DNA from: JAOUGY01 sp963792365
GTDB lineage: Bacteria; Actinomycetota; Acidimicrobiia; Spongiisociales; ZC4RG35
Assembly (NCBI GenBank): GCA_963792365.1
Contig: CAWBVW010000005.1
Coordinates: forward strand, 620,001-684,000
DNA length: 64,000 nucleotides
Direction: 5' to 3'
Part shown: one piece after another, positions 57,206-64,000 of the stretch
Position numbering within the stretch: the first letter of the stretch is position 1
Layout: each line of letters begins with the position of its first letter
Made by a program: the position numbers and the translations under genes
The notes under the pieces: model-generated
Databases searched by the model: none
What the model saw: only the letters and a program-made list of their open reading frames with translations
What the model was told of the DNA's origin: nothing

Positions 57206-60034
57206 TCAGTCCACATACGCCTCGATCGGGGGACACGCACACATCAGGTGACGATCGCCTTCGGCCCCGTCGATACGCGACACCGGGGGGAAATAACCCT
57301 TGTCGTGCCCCATCGGGTATCCGGCGAGCTCACGGGAATAGCGGTGGTTCCAGTCGTCGACGATCAGATCGACTGCCGGGTGCGGCGCGTTGACCAGCGG
57401 ATTGTCGTCGGCCGGCCACTCCCCAGACTCCACCCTCGCGATCTCGTTGCGTATCGCGACCATGGCGTCGACGAATCGATCGAGCTCCACCTTCGGCTCG
57501 CTCTCGGTAGGTTCCACCATCAGCGTCCCGGCCACCGGGAAGCTCAGCGTGGGCGCATGGAACCCGTAGTCCGCCAGCCGCTTGGCTACGTCCTCCGCCG
57601 TGATGCCGGATGACTTCGTGATGGGACGGATGTCGACGATGCACTCGTGGGCGACCCGGCCGTTCCCGCCCCGGTACAGGATCGGGAAGTGAGGGTCGAT
57701 CCGCTCGGCGACGTAGTTGGCCGCGAGAACAGCCATCTCGGTCGCACGGGTCAGGCCCTCTCCACCCATCATCGCGATATACGCCCATGAGATCGGAAGG
57801 ATCGATGCCGATCCCCACGGAGCCGACGAGATGGCGGGGCCTTCGCCCACGGCCGAAACGAGAGGGCTCCCCGGCAGAAAAGGCGCCAGATGCGATCGCA
57901 CGCCGATCGGGCCGACGCCGGGTCCTCCCCCGCCGTGGGGAATCGTGAAGGTCTTGTGGAGATTGAGATGAGACACGTCCGCGCCGAACAGCCCTGGCTT
58001 TGCCAGCCCGACGAGAGCGTTGAGATTGGCGCCGTCGACGTACACCTGTCCGCCGTGTTCGTGCACGATTCGACAGATGTCCGAGATCCCAGATTCGAAC
58101 ACTCCATGGGTCGAGGGGTACGTGACCATGATCGCCGCCAGATGTTCCTCGTGCTCCTTTGCCTTCAGTTCCAGGTCGGCGAGATCGACGTTGCCGAGTT
58201 CGTCGCAGGCCACCACCACGACACGCATTCCGGCCATTGCCGCAGACGCGGCGTTGGTTCCGTGCGCAGACGCGGGAATGAGGCAGACGGTGCGGTTTTC
58301 GTCTCCGCGATGCCGGTGGTAGTCGCTGATCGCCAACAGGCCTGCGAACTCTCCCTGCGAGCCGGCATTGGGCTGGAGGCTCACACGGTCGTAGCCCGTG
58401 ATCTCGCACAACCACGACTCGAGCTCTCCGATGAGCTCGAGGTACCCGCCGGCCTGGTCGAGTGGCGCGAACGGATGCAGCGAGGCGAACTCGGGCCACG
58501 TGATCGGGATCATCTCCGTGGTCGCATTCAGCTTCATGGTGCATGACCCGAGCGGGATCATCGTGCGATCGAGCGCCAGGTCCTTGTCGGCGAGCTTGCG
58601 CAGATATCGGAGCATCTGGTGTTCCGACCGGTGGTTGGAGAAGACCGGATGGGTGAGGAAGTCGCTCCCTCTGAGCGCAAACTCTGGAATACCGGATCGC
58701 GTAATCTCGACCGGCGACGCCCCGAAGACCCACAGCAGTTTCGCAACAACATCGTCGGTGGTGGTTTCGTCGATCGAGAACGCCACGGTTTCCACATCCA
58801 CCCTGCGCAGGTTGAGGCCTTCGCCGAGCGCACGAGAGAGGATGTCGTCGGCATTGATCCCGTGCACGGCGAGCGTGTCGAACCAGGTGTCGTGAACCAA
58901 GGTCGACCCCGATGCCTCGAGTGCCGCCGCCAGCTCTGAGGTGAGTCTGTGTACTCGGTTGGCGATCGAGCGCAAGCCGTCGGGACCGTGCCACACGGCG
59001 TACATGCCCGCCATCACGGCAAGCAGCACCTGAGCGGTACACACGTTCGAGGTCGCTCGCTCCCTCCTGATGTGTTGTTCCCTCGTCTGGAGCGCAAGGC
59101 GATAGGCGGTTCTGCCCGCAGCGTCGTGCGCCACGCCGACCAGCCGCCCTGGCAACGCCCGGACGTGCTTCTCACGGGTGGCGATGTACGCGGCGTGCGG
59201 ACCGCCGAAGCCCATCGGCACGCCGAACCGTTGTGTGGATCCGACCACGATGTCGGCTCCCCAATCGCCTGGCGCCTCCAGCAGCACCAACGACAACGGA
59301 TCAGCTGCCACCACCGTGACGACCCCGGCTTCGGCAGCCGCCTGCGCGACCGAACGATGATCGCCGATCGCCCCCGTCGTACCGGGATACTGGATCAGAA
59401 GGCCGAAAAGCGCGTCCATGGCGACGCCCGATGGATCTGCCACCTCGACATCGATCCCCAGAGCCCGCGCCCGATTCTCGACCACTGCGATGGTCTGCGG
59501 ATGGCATCCAGAGTCCACGAGGAATCGCTGGCCGGGGGCTTTGGCGATCCGTCTGGCCATCGTCATCGCCTCGGCCGCAGCAGTCCCCTCGTCGAGCAGG
59601 GATGCATTGGCCACCTCCAGGCCGGTGAGGTCGGTGATCATCGTCTGAAAGTTGAGAAGGGCTTCGAGGCGACCCTGCGAGATCTCCGGCTGGTAGGGCG
59701 TATAGGCCGTGTACCAACCCGGGTTCTCGAGGATGTTCCGTTGGATGACCGGAGGGGTGATCGTTCCGTGATAGCCCATTCCGATGAGGGACGTGAGGAT
59801 CTGGTTCTTCGACGCGATCGACCGCAACCTCTCGATGACCTCCACCTCGGTCAGCGGGGGTGGAAGCGCAAGGGGGTCGTGTACCCGGATGCCCTCCGGG
59901 ACGGCTTCTGCAATGAGGTCTTCGACAGAACGAACCCCGACCGCGGCCAGCATCTCATCGACGTGCTCTTTTCGAGGTCCGATGTGTCGGGTTTGGAATT
60001 GCTCGGGTTCGTTGTGCACAGCGGGGTCGGACAC
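57206..60034 (-). CDS. gcvP: Glycine dehydrogenase (decarboxylating), P protein of the glycine cleavage system
   Basis: 942 residues, the full-length single-chain P protein, from GTG 60032-60034 (GGAGAAGG upstream). It decarboxylates glycine with pyridoxal phosphate and passes aminomethyl to the H protein. N-terminal half: RHIGPRKEHVDEMLAAVGV, GMGYHGTITPPVIQRNILENPGWYTAYTPYQPEISQGRLEALLNFQTMI. C-terminal half: the PLP lysine Lys694 in HLNLHKTFTIPHGGGGPGVGPIGV. gcvT and gcvH are not nearby. It is controlled by the riboswitch at 60106-60179. Confidence 0.97.
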   Translation of the reverse strand: MSDPAVHNEPEQFQTRHIGPRKEHVDEMLAAVGVRSVEDLIAEAVPEGIRVHDPLALPPPLTEVEVIERLRSIASKNQILTSLIGMGYHGTITPPVIQRNILENPGWYTAYTPYQPEISQGRLEALLNFQTMITDLTGLEVANASLLDEGTAAAEAMTMARRIAKAPGQRFLVDSGCHPQTIAVVENRARALGIDVEVADPSGVAMDALFGLLIQYPGTTGAIGDHRSVAQAAAEAGVVTVVAADPLSLVLLEAPGDWGADIVVGSTQRFGVPMGFGGPHAAYIATREKHVRALPGRLVGVAHDAAGRTAYRLALQTREQHIRRERATSNVCTAQVLLAVMAGMYAVWHGPDGLRSIANRVHRLTSELAAALEASGSTLVHDTWFDTLAVHGINADDILSRALGEGLNLRRVDVETVAFSIDETTTDDVVAKLLWVFGASPVEITRSGIPEFALRGSDFLTHPVFSNHRSEHQMLRYLRKLADKDLALDRTMIPLGSCTMKLNATTEMIPITWPEFASLHPFAPLDQAGGYLELIGELESWLCEITGYDRVSLQPNAGSQGEFAGLLAISDYHRHRGDENRTVCLIPASAHGTNAASAAMAGMRVVVVACDELGNVDLADLELKAKEHEEHLAAIMVTYPSTHGVFESGISDICRIVHEHGGQVYVDGANLNALVGLAKPGLFGADVSHLNLHKTFTIPHGGGGPGVGPIGVRSHLAPFLPGSPLVSAVGEGPAISSAPWGSASILPISWAYIAMMGGEGLTRATEMAVLAANYVAERIDPHFPILYRGGNGRVAHECIVDIRPITKSSGITAEDVAKRLADYGFHAPTLSFPVAGTLMVEPTESEPKVELDRFVDAMVAIRNEIARVESGEWPADDNPLVNAPHPAVDLIVDDWNHRYSRELAGYPMGHDKGYFPPVSRIDGAEGDRHLMCACPPIEAYVD

Positions 60035-60078
60035 GTCGCCTTCTCCATCCTTCGATCATGTCGGTCCCCGGCTGTTCC

Positions 60079-60100
60079 GCACGACGGCGGTTCAGCGTGC
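60079..60100 (-). other. Hairpin beside the glycine aptamer (possible ghost aptamer)
   Basis: GCACG/CGTGC arms (60096-60100 and 60079-60083) with a 12-nt loop, directly 3' of the aptamer. In singleton glycine riboswitches a short ghost hairpin takes the place of the second aptamer. Confidence 0.45.
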
Positions 60101-60105
60101 CTCGT

Positions 60106-60179
60106 CCGGTGGTCCTGCGGCCTGAGAGTTTTCCGGGGAGGTTGCCCCTTCGGCGCCCTGCAAGGGTCTCTCCCACCGG
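60106..60179 (-). promoter_or_regulatory. Glycine riboswitch (single aptamer) upstream of gcvP
   Basis: The conserved core is present in order: GGAGAG, CGCCGAAGGGGCAA (60142-60155), then ACTCTCAGGC (60120-60129). P1 is a perfect 7-bp helix, CCGGTGG (60173-60179) with CCACCGG (60106-60112). The leader reaches gcvP 71 nt downstream. Glycine riboswitches usually switch on glycine cleavage genes when glycine is plentiful. Only one full aptamer is seen. Confidence 0.93.
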
Positions 60180-60196
60180 TGTCGTCGGCAGGTCCG

Positions 60197-60202
60197 ATGC
60201 TA
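60197..60202 (-). promoter_or_regulatory. -10 box TAGCAT of the gcvP riboswitch transcript
   Basis: TAGCAT lies 17 nt before the P1 stem, placing the transcript start about 10 nt ahead of the aptamer. Confidence 0.5.
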
Positions 60203-60265
60203 CCCGCCGTCGGTCGAGCCCGCGACGCCCGGCTCCCGGCGCCTCCAGACGATCGCCCGTGAAGG

Positions 60266-60295
60266 TTGCATTCAAGTTCGTGCACGCTCTATCGT
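60266..60295 (+). promoter_or_regulatory. Promoter for the candidate small RNA
   Basis: TTGCAT (60266-60271) and TATCGT (60290-60295) are 18 nt apart. The expected transcript start near 60302 coincides with the first hairpin of the RNA candidate. No open reading frame follows on this strand. Confidence 0.5.
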
Positions 60296-60301
60296 GCTGT
60301 C

Positions 60302-60475
60302 CGCCGGTCGGCCCCCCACCGTCCGGCCACCCACCCCACGCAGGGTCATGGCCTCGGCCCCGGGCCCGGGATGAACCCGGCTCCGCCCTGCGACAGAACG
60401 CTCTTCCCTCGGGAGGAGCCAGACGGCGGGGCTTCGGTCACCCCCTTACCGGAGCCCCGTCAGTCGTTTCCGGAG
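60302..60475 (+). ncRNA. Candidate structured small RNA with C-rich hairpin loops
   Basis: Four hairpins in series: 60303-60327 (8 paired bases with a T-T mismatch and a loop with six C), 60339-60392 (CGCAGGG/CCCTGCG enclosing CCGGG/CCCGG), 60401-60418 (CTCTTCC-CTCG-GGAGGAG), and 60422-60461 (GGGGCTTCGGT pairing with ACCGGAGCCCC, loop CACCCCCTT), the last followed by GTCGTTT and able to act as terminator. C-rich loops recall the actinobacterial 6C RNA, but the two C loops are about 110 nt apart, more than in that motif. Antiporter-gene terminator plus gcvP leader is the alternative reading. Confidence 0.5.
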
Positions 60476-60491
60476 CCGCGGATCGGAACCC

Positions 60492-62672
60492 TCAGCGCAT
60501 CGGCAATGTGACGATCGCAACGGGCATGGTGGCGTTGTCGATCATGTACCGGACGCGATGACCGAGGAACGGTCGATCGGACACCGGTCGGTTCGAGGCC
60601 CCTATGACTACGAGGTCGAAGTCGCCGTTGTTGGCGATCTCGACCACCTCCTCCTCGGCGTGGGGGGCAACCCGGACCCCCGTCTCCACGGTCACGCCGA
60701 GTCTCTCACCGAAACCGGCTGCAGCGGTAACCATCTCTTGACCGGTCCGGATGGCGTCGGTCACCGTCGGCTCCTCGAGCATCAGTCCTTGTCCTTCGGG
60801 TCGATTCACGACGTGCAGCGCAAAGGCGCTTCCTCCGTTGGTGCGCACGATCGAATAGGCCAGCTCCTCTGCCGCACGGGAGACCCGGCTGGCCACCACC
60901 GGAACCAGCACCCGTTCGGGCATGGGGAGCTCATCGTCGATACGACTGTGAGTGCGCACCGTCACGGTCGGCAGGTCGACACGCGGAAGAACCCGATCTA
61001 CGACGTTCGAGAACATCCCATCGTGACCGGCGCGCTCCTCTTCGGACGCACCCAACAAGATGAGGTCATATCCGAGTCTCGCCTCGGCCGCGATGGCTTC
61101 GGCCGGGTCGCCCGCGACCCTTCGGACCACCCGGTGGCGGACATCGCCCAACTCCGAGAGAACGTCGGCAGGAGCGGCGGCACTCCCCCCCACCTTGCCG
61201 AAGAGCCGGCGCCAGCGAGAAGAAACAACCTCGATGCCCAGTACGGTGATCTCAGGGTCGTCGAGCACGGCTGCCAGCAGACGGGCGGCGTACCGGCTGT
61301 TCTGCCCACCTCTCGTTGGCACCAGCACCCTCTTGCTCGACAAGATCTCGGACGCAGCCAGAAGCTCCTCGCGGTCGAGGCGTCGCCGCTCCTCCTCCGG
61401 CACCGACCACCCTGCAACGACCCACTTCAAGAGCATCGGCGCCACCACCGAAGTGATAATGGCGACGAGCACCACCACCGTGTACCCGGTCTCGGAGAGG
61501 ACGCCGAGATTCAGGGCCACGATCGCCACGACGATCCCCATGGCCCCCAGCGCAGCCAACCCCGAACCAAGGGCGAGCCCTTCACGGCCCGAAACACCTG
61601 CGACTCGGCCACCGATCAAGGTGCCGAGGATCTTGGCGGCGATCGCCACGCCAACGAGGCCGATCGTCCAGGCGACGGCGGTCATCGAGGACAGCAGTCC
61701 GATGTCGACTCTCAAGCCGCTGAATGCAAAGAAGATGGGGGCGAACACCGAGGCAGTGATCATCTCGAGGGTCGTCTGCACCTGAGGGAGTTGATGTCGA
61801 AGGGTCGACAGCAGGATGCCCATGATGAATGCGCCGAGGATCGCCTCCAGCTTGAGCGCCTGTGTCACGACCCCTCCTGCGAGGGCCGCGACGATCGCGA
61901 CCGTCAATGCGGCGGTCCGGCTCGATCCGCTCTGCATCACGAGCTTCATGATGCGATCGAGAATGGGGCGCCCGACGAAGATCACGAGCAAGAGGAAGAC
62001 GACCAAGCCACCGAACGACAGCCCGAGCGCCTCAGGGTCGAAACCGTCCTGGGCAATCCCGGAGAGAGCGGCGAGGAAGAGCCAGCCCACGGTGTCCATG
62101 GTCATTCCGGCGGCAAGCGTGATCTGGCCGAAGTTCCGCCTGAGGTAGCCGAGGTCTTGCAGGATCTTGGCCACCACCGGGAGCGCGGACACCGACAGCG
62201 CCAAGGCGAAGAAACCACCGAACACGTTCGGGTCCGTGCCCTCCCCGATGAAATCACGCGGCACACTCGCGGACAGTACGAACGTCACGCCCAGCGGGAG
62301 GAGCAAGGCCCCCGCAGACACCCAGAGCGCCGCCTTTCGAAAACGGCCGATGATGGCGAGATCGGTCTCGAAGCCGATCACCACCAGCAGCATGATCACA
62401 CCGAGCCACGCGAGCCCGAACATCAGGGACTGCACGCGTTCCTCTCCGAAAAGCCACTCGTGGGACAGAGGAGCGACCTTTCCGAAGACACTGGGACCCA
62501 GCAGAATTCCCGCGATGAGCTCGCCGACCACCGATGGCTGGCCGAGGAGCTTCAGCAGTCCACCCATGACGCGGGCAACTCCCACCAGCAACGCCAGTTG
62601 CGCGAGAAAGACGAGCACTTCGTGCTCGCTCAGTGGGGTGGCAACGCCCTCGGCTGCCAGGACCAGATTCAC
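60492..62672 (-). CDS. CPA2-type cation/proton antiporter with two C-terminal universal stress protein domains
   Basis: 726 residues from GTG 62670-62672. The first 420 residues form the 12-segment KefB/NapA-like antiporter (GQPSVVGELIAGILLGPSVFG, LGVIMLLVVIGFETDL, SVSALPVVAKILQDLG, TLAAGMTMDTVGWL). Two USP domains follow (about 450-580, KRVLVPTRGGQNSRYAARLLAAV; and 590-725, RVLVPVVASRVSRAAEELAYSI, ending DLVVIGASNRPVSDRPFLGHRVRYMIDNATMPVAIV with the GxxNxxxxR-type ATP motif). It exchanges K+ or Na+ for H+, perhaps gated by nucleotide binding. No KTN/RCK domain is present. Confidence 0.93.
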   Translation of the reverse strand: MNLVLAAEGVATPLSEHEVLVFLAQLALLVGVARVMGGLLKLLGQPSVVGELIAGILLGPSVFGKVAPLSHEWLFGEERVQSLMFGLAWLGVIMLLVVIGFETDLAIIGRFRKAALWVSAGALLLPLGVTFVLSASVPRDFIGEGTDPNVFGGFFALALSVSALPVVAKILQDLGYLRRNFGQITLAAGMTMDTVGWLFLAALSGIAQDGFDPEALGLSFGGLVVFLLLVIFVGRPILDRIMKLVMQSGSSRTAALTVAIVAALAGGVVTQALKLEAILGAFIMGILLSTLRHQLPQVQTTLEMITASVFAPIFFAFSGLRVDIGLLSSMTAVAWTIGLVGVAIAAKILGTLIGGRVAGVSGREGLALGSGLAALGAMGIVVAIVALNLGVLSETGYTVVVLVAIITSVVAPMLLKWVVAGWSVPEEERRRLDREELLAASEILSSKRVLVPTRGGQNSRYAARLLAAVLDDPEITVLGIEVVSSRWRRLFGKVGGSAAAPADVLSELGDVRHRVVRRVAGDPAEAIAAEARLGYDLILLGASEEERAGHDGMFSNVVDRVLPRVDLPTVTVRTHSRIDDELPMPERVLVPVVASRVSRAAEELAYSIVRTNGGSAFALHVVNRPEGQGLMLEEPTVTDAIRTGQEMVTAAAGFGERLGVTVETGVRVAPHAEEEVVEIANNGDFDLVVIGASNRPVSDRPFLGHRVRYMIDNATMPVAIVTLPMR

Positions 62673-62680
62673 GGCGAGGG

Positions 62681-62686
62681 AGAGTA
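62681..62686 (-). promoter_or_regulatory. Leaderless -10 box TACTCT of the antiporter gene
   Basis: TACTCT ends 8 nt before GTG 62672; this selects GTG 62672 over the longer open frame to 62816. Confidence 0.5.
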
Positions 62687-62716
62687 GCCGCTCCTGTCGC
62701 GCCGCCGCCTCATCGG

Positions 62717-62722
62717 TATGGT
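62717..62722 (+). promoter_or_regulatory. Leaderless -10 box TATGGT of the PLP decarboxylase gene
   Basis: TATGGT ends 7 nt before ATG 62730, back to back with the antiporter promoter. Confidence 0.45.
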
Positions 62723-62729
62723 GAGCGGC

Positions 62730-64000
62730 ATGAAGTCGCCCCTCCCGGAGACTGCCCGTTTCGCCAAGCACCTCGGTTCGGTGGGGCAGGCTCTCGACGC
62801 CTACCTCGCCGAACACCCCGGCGACGCAATGGGCAGGTTCGACGAGTGGAGCAGCCGCCTGGCGGGGCGACTTCCCGAGTTCGGTATCGGCGCCGACTCC
62901 ACGATCGAGAGCTTGCTCAGAGACGTGCTGCCGAACGGCCCCCGAATGTCACATCCCGGATTCTGGGGGTGGATCACGACGGGCCCGACGACGGTACCCA
63001 CGGTGGCCGCAACGATGGCCGCGGTCAGTGGCCCTCAGCGGTACACGATCACTGCCTTCAATCGGATCGAGGAGCTCTCCCTCGAGTGGTTGGCGGATCT
63101 GTGCGGGCTGGCGCCTCACATGAAGGGCGTGTATTCGAGCGGTGGGTCGACAGCCAACCTCATCGCGTTGGGTGCTGCGCGACAGTGGGCATTCGCGCAA
63201 CGCGGGATCGATCCGGCCGCCGGGGGTGTTCCCGGATCGAAGGTGTCGATTTACACCTCAGCGGAAGCTCACCACACCATTCAGCGCTCGGCGGGTGTCC
63301 TTGGTCTCGGTAGGCGGAGCGTGCGGGCGATCCCGGTGGACGGGGCCCAGCGGATCCGCCTCGATGACTTGGAGGACGCCCTGGAGCGTGACCAGGAAGA
63401 CGGCGTGATCCCGCTCGCGGTGGTCGCCGCCGCCGGCACCACCAACACCGGTGCCATCGATCCGCTCCGAAGGGTCGGCGAGCTGGCCCAGCAATACGGG
63501 TCGTGGTTCCACGTGGACGGCGCATACGGTCTCCCGGGCATCCTCGATGACCGGGTCCGCCACCTCTTCGACGGCCTCGAGCTGGCGGACTCGGTCATCG
63601 TCGACCCCCACAAGTGGCTCGGTGCGCCGGTGGGCGTTGCCGCCACGTTCGTTCGCGACCGATCGATCCTGTTCGATGCCTTCACCCAAGAGCCTGCGGA
63701 CTACCTGGAAGGTGCGTTCACCGAGGAGCCCGAATCGTCACTCGATTCCATGGGCATTCCCTACCAGGACTTCGGTGTGGAGCTCTCGTCGCCCGCCCGA
63801 GGTGTGATCGTCTGGGCCATCCTGACCGAACTCGGCCGGGAAGGCGCTGCCAACAGGGTTGTCGCCGACAACGACCTCGCCGGCCGGCTGGCGAAGCGAG
63901 TCACCGAGGATCCTCGGCTCGAGCTGCTCGCCGAACCGACCCTCTCGATCTGCTGTTTCCGCTACGCACCGCTCGACGTACTCGCCAGGGGTCCACACGA
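62730..64000 (+). CDS. Pyridoxal-phosphate-dependent decarboxylase (aromatic-L-amino-acid/group II), 3' end beyond window
   Basis: 423 codons are visible, open to the window edge; the family is usually 460-500 residues. Group II decarboxylase layout: MSHPGFWGWITTGPTTVPTVAATMAA, YSSGGSTANLIALGAAR, YTSAEAHHTIQRSAGVLG, VAAAGTTNTGAIDPLRRVGELAQQYGSWFHVDGAYGLPG with the PLP-ring Asp, and the Schiff-base lysine in VDPHKWLGAPVG (about residue 295). It removes CO2 from an amino acid such as tyrosine, tryptophan or DOPA, giving an amine. The specificity cannot be read. Start ATG 62730 is favoured by the -10 box; GTG 62721 is in frame. Confidence 0.93.
   Translation, partial: MKSPLPETARFAKHLGSVGQALDAYLAEHPGDAMGRFDEWSSRLAGRLPEFGIGADSTIESLLRDVLPNGPRMSHPGFWGWITTGPTTVPTVAATMAAVSGPQRYTITAFNRIEELSLEWLADLCGLAPHMKGVYSSGGSTANLIALGAARQWAFAQRGIDPAAGGVPGSKVSIYTSAEAHHTIQRSAGVLGLGRRSVRAIPVDGAQRIRLDDLEDALERDQEDGVIPLAVVAAAGTTNTGAIDPLRRVGELAQQYGSWFHVDGAYGLPGILDDRVRHLFDGLELADSVIVDPHKWLGAPVGVAATFVRDRSILFDAFTQEPADYLEGAFTEEPESSLDSMGIPYQDFGVELSSPARGVIVWAILTELGREGAANRVVADNDLAGRLAKRVTEDPRLELLAEPTLSICCFRYAPLDVLARGPH

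Noticed and set aside
60302..60475. RNase P RNA, SRP RNA or tmRNA in the gcvP-antiporter intergenic region.
   Set aside because: None of the universally conserved cores of these RNAs can be found on either strand.
60558..62687. 709-codon plus-strand frame opposite the antiporter gene.
   Set aside because: It is rich in His, Arg and Asp, typical of an antisense shadow; the minus strand encodes a clear CPA2 antiporter with USP domains.
1..64000. Mobile elements, prophage, integrases, CRISPR arrays, tRNA or rRNA genes.
   Set aside because: No transposase, integrase, regular spaced repeats, T-loop/anticodon patterns or rRNA cores were found; gene content and codon use are uniform.

Overview
The window is GC-rich, densely coding chromosomal DNA of an actinobacterium. 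It contains no rRNA, tRNA, CRISPR, transposase, integrase or phage gene. Pointers to Actinomycetota are the homodimeric pyruvate dehydrogenase E1 (AceE), the o-succinylbenzoate menaquinone genes, a rhodanese/SufE-like pair of the kind seen in mycobacteria, the frequent GTG starts, and very many leaderless promoters (TANNNT 6-8 nt before the start codon). An uncultured Acidimicrobiia-like lineage is my best guess, but the sequence alone does not prove it.

Layout. 1-1586: three-gene unit (membrane protein, winged-helix regulator, ABC ATPase cut by the window edge). 1623-2990: radical SAM protein ending in CUAEP, read here as a selenoprotein with an in-frame UGA and a bacterial SECIS hairpin. 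3065-9369: alpha/beta hydrolase, AceE, and an HD-GYP protein fused to Ig/cadherin-like modules. 9376-12540: molybdoenzyme accessory genes (CoxG, XdhC, MogA, membrane protein). 12617-14233: DUF1992, ankyrin and membrane proteins. 14303-18947: CUT1 sugar ABC operon with its LacI regulator and a perfect LacI-type operator. 19038-25496: DUF3179 lipoprotein, DUF429, Mug-type uracil-DNA glycosylase, a secreted zinc protease with SLH-like repeats, an NfuA-like protein and an ATP-grasp ligase. 25528-29195: phosphofructokinase, thiamine pyrophosphokinase, 2-hydroxyacid dehydrogenase, L,D-transpeptidase. 29324-36413: EAL-HDOD protein and a fatty-acyl/branched-acyl-CoA block (SDR, acyl-CoA dehydrogenase, TetR, acyl-CoA ligase, AMACR). 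36444-42387: oligopeptide/nickel-type ABC operon (SBP, B, C, D, F). 42558-46033: AI-2E family permease diverging from MalQ, then a Tam-like methyltransferase. 46053-48318: thiosulfate sulfurtransferase diverging from SufE, then an SDR. 48424-53869: glutamate racemase, a MerR-like protein and MenF facing cytochrome c lipoprotein-MenC-MenD. 53896-57085: mannose-1-phosphate guanylyltransferase, gamma-carbonic anhydrase, and a long acidic protein with a C-terminal zinc-ribbon-like end. 57206-60034: GcvP under a glycine riboswitch. 60302-60475: a candidate structured small RNA with C-rich loops. 60492-64000: CPA2 cation/proton antiporter with two USP domains, diverging from a PLP decarboxylase that runs off the end.

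How it works together. Central carbon and vitamin functions (AceE, Pfk, ThiN, GcvP, MenF/D/C) are mixed with two complete ABC importers and a lipid-degradation block under local regulators. Both importers carry stable hairpins between the binding-protein gene and the permease genes, which would let the binding protein be made in excess. The two most notable items are the UGA-containing CUAEP radical SAM gene with its SECIS, and the promoter-plus-hairpins candidate RNA beside the glycine riboswitch. No stretch longer than about 300 bases lacks a gene or RNA element. The largest non-coding interval (60035-60491) holds the riboswitch and the RNA candidate.
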